This document shows, in pieces, positions 31,837-39,947 of a stretch of DNA of 43,619 nt. The stretch's first letter is position 1. Each line of letters opens with the position of its first letter. Source of the stretch: Alphaproteobacteria bacterium (GTDB lineage: Bacteria > Pseudomonadota > Alphaproteobacteria > Rhodobacterales > Rhodobacteraceae); the NCBI GenBank assembly GCA_030425185.1, contig JAUIAU010000024.1, forward strand, positions 1-43,619, read 5' to 3'. A model generated the notes under the pieces. It worked only from the letters and a program-made list of their open reading frames with translations, made no database searches and was not told the origin of the DNA. A program made the position numbers and the translations under genes.

Positions 31837-33096
31837 ATGACGTCATCCGATCCGACCCCATCCGGCCCCGACGCGGCGGACGGCCTGCCCCTGCTCGACA
31901 ACGGCAAGGATCCGGCGTCGTCCCGGCCCACGCCGCGCAGGGGACCGGGCTGGCCGATCCAGGCGGCGGTCGGGGTTCTGCTTGTTCTGCTCGGCGGTGT
32001 GCTGGGTCTTTACTTCCAGGGGCCGGGCCTGCGCGCCGTGTTCGAATGGACCCCGCTCGAACCCGGCGCCGGGGCGCGTCAGCCCATCGCCGTGGCGGTG
32101 GACCGGGTGCCCTCGGCGGAACGCGTGGCGCAGATGGCCACGGGCGATGTCGTCGCCCTCGGGCGGCTGCAACCGGCGGGCGGGGTCATCTCGGTGGCCC
32201 TGCCGCAGGGGGCCGGAGACGCGCGTATCGACCGCATCCTCGTGGCCGAGGGCGACCCGGTGACCGAAGGCGAGGTGCTGGCCGCGCTGGACAGTCTCGC
32301 GCTCTACGAGGCCGCGCTGACCGGCGCCGAGAGCACCCTTGCCATCCGCCGCGCCGCGCTGGCGCAGGCCGAGGTGCAGGTGGCCGCGACCGAGGCGGAA
32401 TTGCGTGCCCAGATCCGCGGGGCCGAGGCCACCCTGGCCGCCGCCGAGAGTGAACAGGGGCGCGTCCGCAGCCTGCTGGACCGGGGCGCGACGACGCCCG
32501 CGACGCTGGAGCAAGCCGAACGGGCCGCCAACACGGCGCGCGCCGATCTCGACCGCTTGCAGGCGTCGCTCGCGCGATACCAGCCCGGACCGGACGGCGT
32601 GCAGGTCGATATCGCCGTGGCCCGGGCCGACGTCGCCGCCGCCGAGGTGGCCGCCGAGCAGGCGCGCCGCGACCTCGACCGGGGCCGCGTCCTGGCCCCG
32701 CGCGACGGCACGGTGATCGAGGTCGCGGCCCGCGCCGGGGAACGCCCGCCGCCCGACGGCCTGCTGCTGATGGGCGACACCGCGCGCATGGAAGCCGAGG
32801 TCGAGGTGTTCCAGACCATGGTGCCGCGCGTCGCGCTCGGCCAGAGCGTCACGCTGGCCTCCGGGGTTCTGGGCGACGCCCCCCTGACCGGAACCGTCGC
32901 GCGCATCGGGACGCGGGTCGGCCGCCAGAGCGTCACCGCCGACGACCCGGCAGCCAACACGGACGCGCGGGTCCTGCTGGTCACGGTCGCGCTGGACGAG
33001 GACTCCAGCCTTCGGGCGGCACGCTACGTCAACCTGGAGGTGGTCGCCCGCATCGCGGTGGCCGAAGCCGGACAGGCGGAGGGCACGGGACAATGA
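31837..33096 (+). CDS. DevB-type ABC exporter membrane fusion protein
   Basis: A 419-residue HlyD-family adaptor. A 45-residue cytoplasmic tail and one membrane helix (about residues 44-65, VGVLLVLLGGVLGLYF) precede a lipoyl half (VALPQGAGDARIDRILVAEGD), a long coiled-coil hairpin (about 155-270, with EAQ-type heptads) and the second lipoyl half (RVLAPRDGTVIEVAARAGE). A beta-barrel domain ends the protein. The next genes are of DevC and DevA type, so this is the DevB-like adaptor. In cyanobacteria DevBCA exports heterocyst glycolipids with TolC; here the cargo is unknown. The stop overlaps the DevC start (ATGA). Confidence 0.9.
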   Translation: MTSSDPTPSGPDAADGLPLLDNGKDPASSRPTPRRGPGWPIQAAVGVLLVLLGGVLGLYFQGPGLRAVFEWTPLEPGAGARQPIAVAVDRVPSAERVAQMATGDVVALGRLQPAGGVISVALPQGAGDARIDRILVAEGDPVTEGEVLAALDSLALYEAALTGAESTLAIRRAALAQAEVQVAATEAELRAQIRGAEATLAAAESEQGRVRSLLDRGATTPATLEQAERAANTARADLDRLQASLARYQPGPDGVQVDIAVARADVAAAEVAAEQARRDLDRGRVLAPRDGTVIEVAARAGERPPPDGLLLMGDTARMEAEVEVFQTMVPRVALGQSVTLASGVLGDAPLTGTVARIGTRVGRQSVTADDPAANTDARVLLVTVALDEDSSLRAARYVNLEVVARIAVAEAGQAEGTGQ

Positions 33097-34271
33097 CCGC
33101 CTTTCTCTCGCGCCTGCTGGGACGGCTGCCGATCGGGTATCTGCAACTCACCCACCATCCGGGGCGCCTGATGGCCGCGCTTGCCGGGGTAGCCTTCGCC
33201 AACGTGCTGGTCTTCGTGCAACTGGGCCTCGCCGGGTCGATGGCCGAGTCGGTATCGATCCCCTACCGGCTGTTCCAGCCCGACCTCCTGATCCTGTCAC
33301 CCGCCGAATCCGAAGCCCTCTCCGATGCCGCGACGCTGCCCCGGCAACGGCTGTTCCAGGCGCTCGTGCACCCCGATGTGACGGGCGGCACGCCGATCTA
33401 CATGAGCCGCGCGACCTGGATTTCCGGCCACGACGCTTCGTCCTCGATCCAGTTCTTCGGGCTGGCACCGGATGCCGGGGCGTTCTTTCATGACGGGCTT
33501 GCCGCGCCGCTGGTCAGCCTGTCGCTGTCCGACACGGCGCTGGTGGACATGCTGACCCGCTTCGTGGACATGCGCAGCTTCGCCGAAGCCCATCCCGAAG
33601 CCCCGGTGCCCTTCGAGATCCAGAACCGCCAGATCGGGGCCGTCGGCACGGTGTCGATCGGCGGTGGCTTCGGGGGCGACGGGGTGTTCCTCGTGTCCGA
33701 CCAGACCTTCTTCCGGCTCTTTCCGCAGCGCAGTTCCGCCACCCCAAGCCATATCCTGCTGGCGCTCGCCCCCGGGGCCGATCCGGGCCGGGTCGCCGCC
33801 GAACTGACCCAGCTCTACCCGTCGGACACCGTGCGCATCCGCACCGTCACCACGGCCATGGAGCAGGAGGTGCGGTACCAGATGACCGAGCGCCCGACGG
33901 GCCTGATCTTTGCCTTCGGCGTGGCCATCGGGGTCATCGTGGGCATCGTCATCGCCTACCAGGTGCTCTCCGCCGATGTCGCCGACCACATCCGCGAGTA
34001 CGCGACCTTCAAGGCGATGGGGTTCCGCCAGGGCTTCTTCGTCGGCATCATTCTGGAAGAGGCGATCATCCTCGCCGCGATCGGGTTCTGGCCCGGGCTC
34101 GTGTTCTCGCAGCTCTTCTACCAGTCGCTCGCCTACCTGACGAACATCCCGATCTTCATGACGCCCGAGCGCGCCGTCGCCGTGTTCTTCGGCACCATCC
34201 TCGCCTGCGCGCTGTCCGGCGTGCTGGCCATGCGCAAACTTGCCGCCGCCCAGCCGGCGGACCTGTTCTGA
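33093..34271 (+). CDS. DevC-type ABC exporter permease
   Basis: A 392-residue FtsX-like permease. It begins with the amphipathic LPIGYLQLTHHPGRLMAALAG, as DevC proteins do, followed by the first helix. A periplasmic domain spans about residues 50-265, and three C-terminal helices contain the cytoplasmic YATFKAMGFRQGFFVGIILE loop, the DevC version of the FtsX coupling helix. It ends AAAQPADLF, the normal PxxL(F) end. The ATG overlaps the adaptor stop. It forms a half-transporter working with the ATPase encoded 7 bp downstream. Confidence 0.92.
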   Translation: MTAFLSRLLGRLPIGYLQLTHHPGRLMAALAGVAFANVLVFVQLGLAGSMAESVSIPYRLFQPDLLILSPAESEALSDAATLPRQRLFQALVHPDVTGGTPIYMSRATWISGHDASSSIQFFGLAPDAGAFFHDGLAAPLVSLSLSDTALVDMLTRFVDMRSFAEAHPEAPVPFEIQNRQIGAVGTVSIGGGFGGDGVFLVSDQTFFRLFPQRSSATPSHILLALAPGADPGRVAAELTQLYPSDTVRIRTVTTAMEQEVRYQMTERPTGLIFAFGVAIGVIVGIVIAYQVLSADVADHIREYATFKAMGFRQGFFVGIILEEAIILAAIGFWPGLVFSQLFYQSLAYLTNIPIFMTPERAVAVFFGTILACALSGVLAMRKLAAAQPADLF

Positions 34272-34278
34272 GGCCGCC

Positions 34279-35004
34279 ATGACCGAGACCGCCATCGACG
34301 TGACCCGGCTCGACCATTTCTTCGGCGAGGGCGAGGCGCGCAAGCAGGCCCTCTTCGACGTGAGCATCTCCATCGCACGGGGGTCGCTGACGGTCCTGAT
34401 GGGACCGTCGGGGTCGGGAAAGACCACGCTGCTCACCCTTATGGGCTGCCTGCGCGAGGTGCACGCCGGGAGTGTCCGCCTGCTCGATCAGGAGTTGTTC
34501 GCGTCGGACGAGGCCGCGCGGGTGGACATGCGGCGCCGCCTCGGCTTCATCTTCCAGGCGCACAACCTGCACGACAGCCTCACGGCGCGACAGAACGTGA
34601 TGATGGGCCTGCAGGTCCACGGCCGGGGCGACCGGGATCGCCAGGCGGCGGCCGCCGATCACGCCCTGCGCCTCGTCGGGCTTGGTCACCGGCTGGACTA
34701 TCGGCCCGGCAACCTGTCCGGCGGTCAGAAGCAGCGCGTCGCCATCGCGCGGGCGCTGGTCTCGAACCCCGAGATCATCTTCGCCGACGAGCCGACCGCG
34801 GCGCTCGACAAGGTCAGCGGCCTCGCGGCGGTGCAACTCTTCAGGGATCTCGGCCGCGCACGCGGCACCACGACCGTCATGGTCACCCATGACCCGCGCA
34901 TCCTCGACCTCGCCGACCGCGTGGTCACGCTCGAAGACGGCCGCCTCGTCCGGGATCAGACCCGCGGGGCAAGCGCGTCGGACCAACCGAGTGCGCAGTC
35001 CTGA
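34279..35004 (+). CDS. DevA-type ABC exporter ATP-binding protein
   Basis: A 241-residue nucleotide-binding protein. It contains Walker A GPSGSGKTTLL (near residue 40), Q-loop FIFQAHNLHDSLTARQNVMM, signature LSGGQKQRVAIARAL, Walker B IIFADEPTAALD and switch THD. The HNLHDSLT Q-loop and MTETAIDVTRLDHFFGEG start agree with the DevA group. The ATG at 34279 is preferred over an in-frame ATG at 34240 inside the permease. It completes the DevBCA-like exporter. The operon ends in a convergent hairpin at 35038-35068. Confidence 0.93.
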   Translation: MTETAIDVTRLDHFFGEGEARKQALFDVSISIARGSLTVLMGPSGSGKTTLLTLMGCLREVHAGSVRLLDQELFASDEAARVDMRRRLGFIFQAHNLHDSLTARQNVMMGLQVHGRGDRDRQAAAADHALRLVGLGHRLDYRPGNLSGGQKQRVAIARALVSNPEIIFADEPTAALDKVSGLAAVQLFRDLGRARGTTTVMVTHDPRILDLADRVVTLEDGRLVRDQTRGASASDQPSAQS

Positions 35005-35037
35005 AGGCCTGTCCGAACGCCGTTGCGCATGATTGAC

Positions 35038-35068
35038 GCACCGCATGCCTCAACCGGGCTTGCGGTGC
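35038..35068. terminator. Convergent hairpin, candidate bidirectional terminator
   Basis: GCACCGCA (35038-35045) pairs perfectly with TGCGGTGC (35061-35068). After one mismatch, GCC (35047-35049) pairs with GGC (35057-35059), leaving a 7-nt loop. It lies in the 88-bp space between the exporter ATPase stop (35004) and the DUF5368-like gene stop (35093), which face each other. Confidence 0.65.
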
Positions 35069-35092
35069 AGCCGTCATCCCGCACCGGAGCAG

Positions 35093-35446
35093 TCACTCCT
35101 TCTGCGGCGGCCGGATCAGGGACTGGGCCGTGTAGACGAGGATGGCGAGGCCCACCGCGCCCATCGCCGCCACGCCGAGGATCACGATCAGGTCCACCGG
35201 GCCGCCGAGGTCGCGCAGGTGCGAGTGGGTCATGGTCTGCACGAAGAGCACCGCCGCGACCGCCCCGACCGGCATCGACAGCTGCGCCAGCAGGAACTTG
35301 CGCCAGCTTATGCTGTGATCGCGGATCAGCACGTAGAGATAGGCCAGCGTCACGACGGCGGCGACGGCCACCATGCTCCAGAACAGGCCGCGTCCGAAGA
35401 TCTCCTCGAAGACGGCGAGCAGGGTTTCAAGGGTCAGGTCCTTCAT
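35093..35446 (-). CDS. DUF5368-like small membrane protein
   Basis: A 117-residue membrane protein with three predicted helices. It begins MKDLTLETLLAVFEEIFGR, has WSMVAVAAVVTLAYLYVLIRD as its first helix and ends in a short charged tail. The start and helix pattern match what I remember of DUF5368 proteins of Rhodobacterales, which have no known function. The ATG at 35446 has GAGGAGG just upstream; a longer start at 35470 overlaps the oxidoreductase gene. It follows the sulfide:quinone-reductase-like gene by 10 bp, so it may anchor or assist it at the membrane. Confidence 0.85.
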   Translation of the reverse strand: MKDLTLETLLAVFEEIFGRGLFWSMVAVAAVVTLAYLYVLIRDHSISWRKFLLAQLSMPVGAVAAVLFVQTMTHSHLRDLGGPVDLIVILGVAAMGAVGLAILVYTAQSLIRPPQKE

Positions 35447-35456
35447 CGGTGCCTCC

Positions 35457-36773
35457 TCAGGCCTTGCCACGCAGCATGGCGTTGTAGGTTGCCTTGAGCG
35501 CCACTTCCTTCATCAGCCAGCTGATCCAGAGCTCCTCCAGCGGAGCGATCAGGCCGGGGAAGGACGGCGTAAGGTTGTTGTGGTAGTCGAACTCGACCAG
35601 CATGGCGCGGCCGACCCGGGTGATCAGCGGGCAGGAGGTGTAGCCGTCGTAGCGCTCGGTGGCCTCGCTGCCGGTGATGGCGGACACCAGCTGGTCCTCG
35701 ACGACCGGCACCTGCCACTTCACGCTGGCGGCGGTCTTGCCCTTGGGCACCCCGGCGACGTCGCCCAGGGCGAAGATGTCCGGGTAGCGGCGATGGCGCA
35801 GGGTCGCGGGATCGACCTCGACCCAGCCCTGGTCGGTCCACTTGTCGGCCCAGGCCAGTCCGGACTGGCGGATCACCTCCGGCGCGCGCTGCGGGGGAAT
35901 GACGTGGAGATAGTCGTAGCCCATCTCGGTGCTGCCGCCGTCCGCGGTCGCGAAGGTGGCGATCTTCCGCTCCGCGTCCACCTTGGTCAGGGTGTGCTGG
36001 TAGGCGGGGGTGATGCCGCGCTCCTCGAACAGCATCCGGACCTTCTCGGAGACGATCGGCACCCCGAAGAGCGAGGTCTGCGGCGCGGCGTAGGTGATCT
36101 CGTAGTTGCCCTTGCCCGCGGCGCGGCTGGCGATGTCCTCGAGCAGGAACGTGTGCTTGAGCGGCGCGCCGGCGCATTTCATTTCCGTGGCGGGGCGGGT
36201 GAAGAGGCCCACGCCGCCCTGCTCGGTGAAGATCTGCGCGGCGGTCCAGGTCCGCGCCGCGTACTCCGGCCCGGCATAGAGCGCGCCGATCCCGTTCCGG
36301 CCGACGAGGTCGAGCGAGAAGCCCTCGATCGCGTCGTGGTCGAGCACGAGGCCCGGCGCCAGCACGAGGAAGTCGTAGCCGATGGACTGGCCGCCGTCCG
36401 TGGCGACGGTCTTTGCCTCGGCATCGATGGCGACGGCGCGTTCGGCCACCAGGTCGACGCCGGCGGGCAACCAGTCCGTGGTGCGCGACACCACGTAGCC
36501 CGCCGGTTTCAGGCCCGTCGCGACCAGCGAGAGGCCGGGCTGGTAGAGATGCTCTGCGCGGGCGTCGATCAGCGTGATCCGGGCGCCGTCGAAGCGGGTC
36601 ACGAGGCGGTTCGCCAGCGCGGTGCCGCCGGCCCCGGCGCCGATGATGACGATGCGGGCGGTCGTGGGGGCCGGGGCGGCGCGGGTCTCGGAGCCGGTCG
36701 CGGCGAGGGCGGCGGCCCCCCCGGCGGCAAGGCCGAAGAAGCCGCGGCGCGAGGTGGCGAGGGGTCGTGTCAT
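35457..36773 (-). CDS. Tat-exported sulfide:quinone reductase / flavocytochrome c-like flavoprotein
   Basis: A 438-residue FAD-dependent oxidoreductase with a twin-arginine signal (TSRRGFFGLAAGGAAALA). The FAD motif is IVIIGAGAGGTALANRL (41-57), the second dinucleotide region lies near SLFGVPIVSEKV, and the C-terminal FAD site is DIFALGDVAGVPKGKTAASV. Cys200 (EMKCAGAPLKH) and Cys381 (GYTSCPLITRVGRAML) are the two redox cysteines kept in sulfide:quinone reductases. It would oxidise sulfide in the periplasm and pass electrons to the quinone pool. The Tat signal differs from most SQRs. It is downstream of cydABX, after a hairpin, and followed by a DUF5368-like membrane protein. Confidence 0.88.
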   Translation of the reverse strand: MTRPLATSRRGFFGLAAGGAAALAATGSETRAAPAPTTARIVIIGAGAGGTALANRLVTRFDGARITLIDARAEHLYQPGLSLVATGLKPAGYVVSRTTDWLPAGVDLVAERAVAIDAEAKTVATDGGQSIGYDFLVLAPGLVLDHDAIEGFSLDLVGRNGIGALYAGPEYAARTWTAAQIFTEQGGVGLFTRPATEMKCAGAPLKHTFLLEDIASRAAGKGNYEITYAAPQTSLFGVPIVSEKVRMLFEERGITPAYQHTLTKVDAERKIATFATADGGSTEMGYDYLHVIPPQRAPEVIRQSGLAWADKWTDQGWVEVDPATLRHRRYPDIFALGDVAGVPKGKTAASVKWQVPVVEDQLVSAITGSEATERYDGYTSCPLITRVGRAMLVEFDYHNNLTPSFPGLIAPLEELWISWLMKEVALKATYNAMLRGKA

Positions 36774-36849
36774 GTCAGGGATCCTCCCTTGGGACGGAGA
36801 GCGGGCCTCGGGGGCGGCGCGGCGCCGCCGGCGGGCCGGCCGGAACGGG

Positions 36850-36877
36850 GGACCGGAGGCGGCCGCGCCCCCGGTCC
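36850..36877 (-). terminator. Hairpin after cydX, candidate operon terminator
   Basis: GGACCGG (36850-36856) pairs with CCGGTCC (36871-36877), and the inner arms GGCG (36858-36861) and CGCC (36866-36869) extend the stem. It starts six bases beyond the cydX stop on the minus strand and lies 77 bp before the next start (36773). No U-tract follows. It probably ends or attenuates the cydABX transcript. Confidence 0.6.
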
Positions 36878-36882
36878 GGATG

Positions 36883-37020
36883 TCAGCCGCGACGGCGCGC
36901 GCTGTCGGGCGAGCCCTCGGCGATCACGCGTTCGTCTTCCTTCAGTTCCAGCCACATCGCGTTCATCACGGCGAAGATGGCGGCCAGCGGCAGACCGAGA
37001 AGCCAGGCGAAGTACCACAT
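36883..37020 (-). CDS. cydX: Cytochrome bd oxidase small subunit CydX
   Basis: A 45-residue single-helix protein. It begins MWYFAWLLGLPLAAIFAVMN and continues with AMWLELKED, the standard CydX/YbgT pattern of an N-terminal MWYFxW helix followed by a short charged tail. CydX stabilises the haem centres of the CydAB oxidase in the inner membrane. AAAGGA lies eight bases upstream of the ATG, and the gene starts 15 bp after the cydB stop. It is too short for most gene callers. Confidence 0.93.
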   Translation of the reverse strand: MWYFAWLLGLPLAAIFAVMNAMWLELKEDERVIAEGSPDSARRRG

Positions 37021-37035
37021 CGGATCGGTCCTTTC

Positions 37036-38199
37036 TCAGTAGACGGAATGGGCGTTGTCGGTGACGTCGGCCTCGGTGACCTTGCCCCAGAGCACCCGGT
37101 ACACCCAGGCGGTGTAGGCGAGGATCAGGGGCATGAAGATCAGCGTGACGACCAGCATGATGAACAGCGTCAGGTGCGACGAGGAGCTGTTCCAGACCGT
37201 GAGCGACGAGCGCGGATCGCTGGAGGACGGCATGATGAAGGGGAACATGGTCAGGCCGACCGACGAGATGACGCCGAGGATGGCCAGTTTCGACGTCAGC
37301 AGCGTCGTGACCTCGCGCCCGGCCCGGAGGCCGAGGAAGGTCAGCAGCGCCCCGCCGATGCCGAGGACCGGCGCAATCGCGATCCACGGACGCGCGGCAT
37401 AGGCTGCCAGCCACGAGCCCTCGCGGACCACCTCGAAGTGCAGCGGGTTCGACGGGCCGTCGGTCACGACCTCGCCGACGATGCGGTACCCCTCGATCCC
37501 GACGGCCAGCCAGACCCCGGCGAGCGCGTAGGCCGCGACGGCGACAAGGGCCGCGACGGCTCCGAAGCGCCGGGCGCGGGCCTGAACGGCGCCCTCGGTC
37601 TTGAGGGTCAGCCACGCGCCGCCGTGCATCACGAGCATCGACAGCGACACCACCCCTGCCAGCAGCGAGAAGGGATCGAGCAGGCCGATGAACTTGGCGT
37701 ACCAGGCGCCCTCGTAGATCGTGTGCAGGTCGTCGGTGAAATGGAACGGCACGCCCTGGATCACGTTGCCGACCGCGACCCCGAAGAGCAGCGCAGGCAC
37801 CGCGCCCGATGCGAAGAGCGCCCAGTCCCAGGCCGCGCGCCAGCGCACGTCGTCGCGCTTGGAGCGGTACTTGAACGCCACCGGGCGCACGATGAAGGCC
37901 GCGAGGACCACGAACATCGCGAGGTAGAACCCGGAGAAGGACACCGCGTAGAGAGGCGGCCACGCGGCGAAGATCGCGCCCCCGCCGAGGATGAACCAGA
38001 CCTGGTTGCCTTCCCAGACCGGGCCCACGGTGTTGATCGCCACCCGGCGTTCGAGGTCGGTGCCGGCGACGAAGGGCAGCAGCGCGCCGACCCCCATGTC
38101 GAAGCCGTCGGTCAGCGCGAAGCCGATGAGCAGCACCCCGAGGAGCGCCCACCAGATCAGGCGCAGGATGTCGTAGCTGATAAGGTCATGCAGGATCAT
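37036..38199 (-). CDS. cydB: Cytochrome bd ubiquinol oxidase subunit II
   Basis: A 387-residue inner-membrane subunit with eight or nine helices. Family landmarks are DGFDMGVGALLPFVAGTD, INTVGPVWEGNQVWFI (the WEGNQVW motif), an internal MHGGAWLTLKTEG and the C-terminal FPFIMPSSSDPRSSLTVWN. The length is close to E. coli CydB (379). It scaffolds the haem-bearing CydA subunit. It starts four bases after the cydA stop. Together with CydA and CydX it gives a high-affinity oxygen reductase used at low oxygen. Confidence 0.97.
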   Translation of the reverse strand: MILHDLISYDILRLIWWALLGVLLIGFALTDGFDMGVGALLPFVAGTDLERRVAINTVGPVWEGNQVWFILGGGAIFAAWPPLYAVSFSGFYLAMFVVLAAFIVRPVAFKYRSKRDDVRWRAAWDWALFASGAVPALLFGVAVGNVIQGVPFHFTDDLHTIYEGAWYAKFIGLLDPFSLLAGVVSLSMLVMHGGAWLTLKTEGAVQARARRFGAVAALVAVAAYALAGVWLAVGIEGYRIVGEVVTDGPSNPLHFEVVREGSWLAAYAARPWIAIAPVLGIGGALLTFLGLRAGREVTTLLTSKLAILGVISSVGLTMFPFIMPSSSDPRSSLTVWNSSSSHLTLFIMLVVTLIFMPLILAYTAWVYRVLWGKVTEADVTDNAHSVY

Positions 38200-38203
38200 G
38201 GGA

Positions 38204-39814
38204 TCACTCCGCGGGCATGGCGATGGCGTCGGCGTTGGAACGCCCGGCCAGTCGGGTGGTATGGCGGCGGGTCCAGGACTCGGTTTCCTCGACGTCCTGG
38301 AAGGGGCCCTTGCGGATGTATTTCAGCATCAGGCCCATCTCGATCACGAAGAGGACCGAGTAGAAGGTGACGAAGCCCGCGAGCGTCAGCGCCACTTCGG
38401 TCACCGACAGGGCGCTGACCGACATCGCGGTCGGCAGCACGCCGTCCACGGTCCAGGGCTGGCGCCCGAACTCGGCGACGAACCAGCCCAGCTCGGCGGC
38501 GATCCACGGCGCGGGGATCATCACCACCGCCAGCCAGAGGGCGGGACGCGGGAAGCTCATGCCCCGGAACGACGACCGCCAGAAGAAGTAGAGCATCGTC
38601 GCGATGAAGCCGAAGCCGAGGGCGACCATGATCCGGAAGGCCCAGAACAGCGGCCAGACGGTGGGCACGGTGTCGTTCGCAGCCGCCACGATCTGCGCCT
38701 CGGTCGCCTCGCGGGGATCGTCGACGTATTTCTTCAGCAGGAAAGCGAACCCGAGATCGGCGGAATGCGCCTCGAAGGTCGCCAGCACTTCGGGATCGGT
38801 GGCATCCCGTTCGGCCCGGACGGTCATCAGCGCGTCATAGGCGATCAGCCCCGAGCGGATCCGGGTCTCGGCCTGCGCGACCAGGTCGTTGATCCCGGGA
38901 ATCTCGGTGTTCAGCGAGCGGGTGCCGATCAGGCCCATCACCAGCGGGATCTCGATGGCGTAGTGGGTCTCGCGCGCCTCCTGGTCGGGGAAGCCCACGA
39001 GGTTGAAGGGCGCGGGCGCGTCATGCGTTTCCCACATGCCCTCGATGGCGGCGAGTTTCATCTTCTGGCTGTGGGTGGCCGAGTAGCCGGATTCGTCGCC
39101 GAGCAGCACGACCGAAAAGGCCGAGGCCAGCCCGAAGGCCGCCGCCACCGTGATGGAGCGGCGGGCAAGTTCGATGTGCCGCCCCTTCAGCAGGTACCAG
39201 GCCGAAACGCCGATCACGAAGACCGCCGCCGTGACGTAGCCCGCGCTGACGGTGTGCACGAACTTCGCCTGCGCCACCTCGTTGAAGAGCACCTCGAAGA
39301 ACGAGGTCATCTCCATGCGCATCGTCATCGGGTTGAACTCGGCCCCGACGGGGTTCTGCATCCAGCCGTTGGCGATCAGGATCCAGAGCGCCGAGAAGTT
39401 CGAGCCGATCGCGACCAGCCAGGCGACGGTCAGGTGGGCCACCTTGCTCAGCTTGTCCCAGCCGAAGAAGAACAGCCCGACGAAGGTCGCTTCGAGGAAG
39501 AAGGCCATCAGCCCCTCGATCGCGAGCGGCGCGCCGAAGATGTCGCCGACGTAGTGGCTGTAGTAGGACCAGTTCATGCCGAACTGGAATTCCATCGTGA
39601 TGCCGGTGGCGACGCCGAGGACGAAGTTGATCCCGAACAGGGTGCCCCAGAACTTGGTCATCTGCCGCCAGATGGGGCGGTTGGTCATTACGTAGACCGT
39701 CTCCATGATCGCCACGAGGATCGACAGACCCAGCGTCAGCGGCACGAAGAGGAAGTGATACATCGCTGTCATCGCGAATTGCAGTCGCGACAGCTCGACG
39801 ATCCCGAACTCCAT
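38204..39814 (-). CDS. cydA: Cytochrome bd ubiquinol oxidase subunit I
   Basis: A 536-residue quinol oxidase subunit carrying haems b558, b595 and d. The start LSRLQFAMTAMYHFLFVPLT contains the axial His20. KFVHTVSAGY carries the haem b558 His, and GRQPWTVDGVLPT is the conserved quinol-side motif. The region between helices 6 and 7 is long and contains IRSGLIAYDALMTVRAE, which follows the E. coli long Q-loop (L-type) sequence, so this is a bd-I rather than a CIO-type enzyme. The ATG at 39814 has GGAGG nine bases upstream. A perfect FNR box lies about 90 bp upstream. Confidence 0.97.
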   Translation of the reverse strand: MEFGIVELSRLQFAMTAMYHFLFVPLTLGLSILVAIMETVYVMTNRPIWRQMTKFWGTLFGINFVLGVATGITMEFQFGMNWSYYSHYVGDIFGAPLAIEGLMAFFLEATFVGLFFFGWDKLSKVAHLTVAWLVAIGSNFSALWILIANGWMQNPVGAEFNPMTMRMEMTSFFEVLFNEVAQAKFVHTVSAGYVTAAVFVIGVSAWYLLKGRHIELARRSITVAAAFGLASAFSVVLLGDESGYSATHSQKMKLAAIEGMWETHDAPAPFNLVGFPDQEARETHYAIEIPLVMGLIGTRSLNTEIPGINDLVAQAETRIRSGLIAYDALMTVRAERDATDPEVLATFEAHSADLGFAFLLKKYVDDPREATEAQIVAAANDTVPTVWPLFWAFRIMVALGFGFIATMLYFFWRSSFRGMSFPRPALWLAVVMIPAPWIAAELGWFVAEFGRQPWTVDGVLPTAMSVSALSVTEVALTLAGFVTFYSVLFVIEMGLMLKYIRKGPFQDVEETESWTRRHTTRLAGRSNADAIAMPAE

Positions 39815-39901
39815 GAGAGAAGCCTCCAGAGGGCGGGCGGATGCCCGCATTCACAAAATCTATTTCATGAATGCATCTAAGCGCGCCGGGGACACCGGGC
39901 C

Positions 39902-39915
39902 TTGATCTGGATCAA
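39902..39915 (-). promoter_or_regulatory. FNR/FnrL box of the cydABX promoter
   Basis: TTGATCTGGATCAA is a perfect match to TTGAT-N4-ATCAA. Its centre (39908.5) is 31 bp from TTAGAT (39880-39875), a plausible -10 on the minus strand. The box would therefore sit near -41, the class II activating position. This predicts induction of cydABX at low oxygen by an FNR-type regulator. The box lies just outside the cydC stop codon (39948). Confidence 0.85.
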
Positions 39916-39947
39916 GAAGCTGCATCGCGGATATCTCTTCACCTGCG

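Noticed and set aside
36574-38370. 598-codon plus-strand frame opposite cydB and the flavoprotein
   Set aside because: Low-complexity Arg/Gly/His translation; it also covers cydX antisense.
38198-39880. 560-codon plus-strand frame opposite cydA
   Set aside because: His/Arg/Asp-rich antisense shadow of a certain gene.
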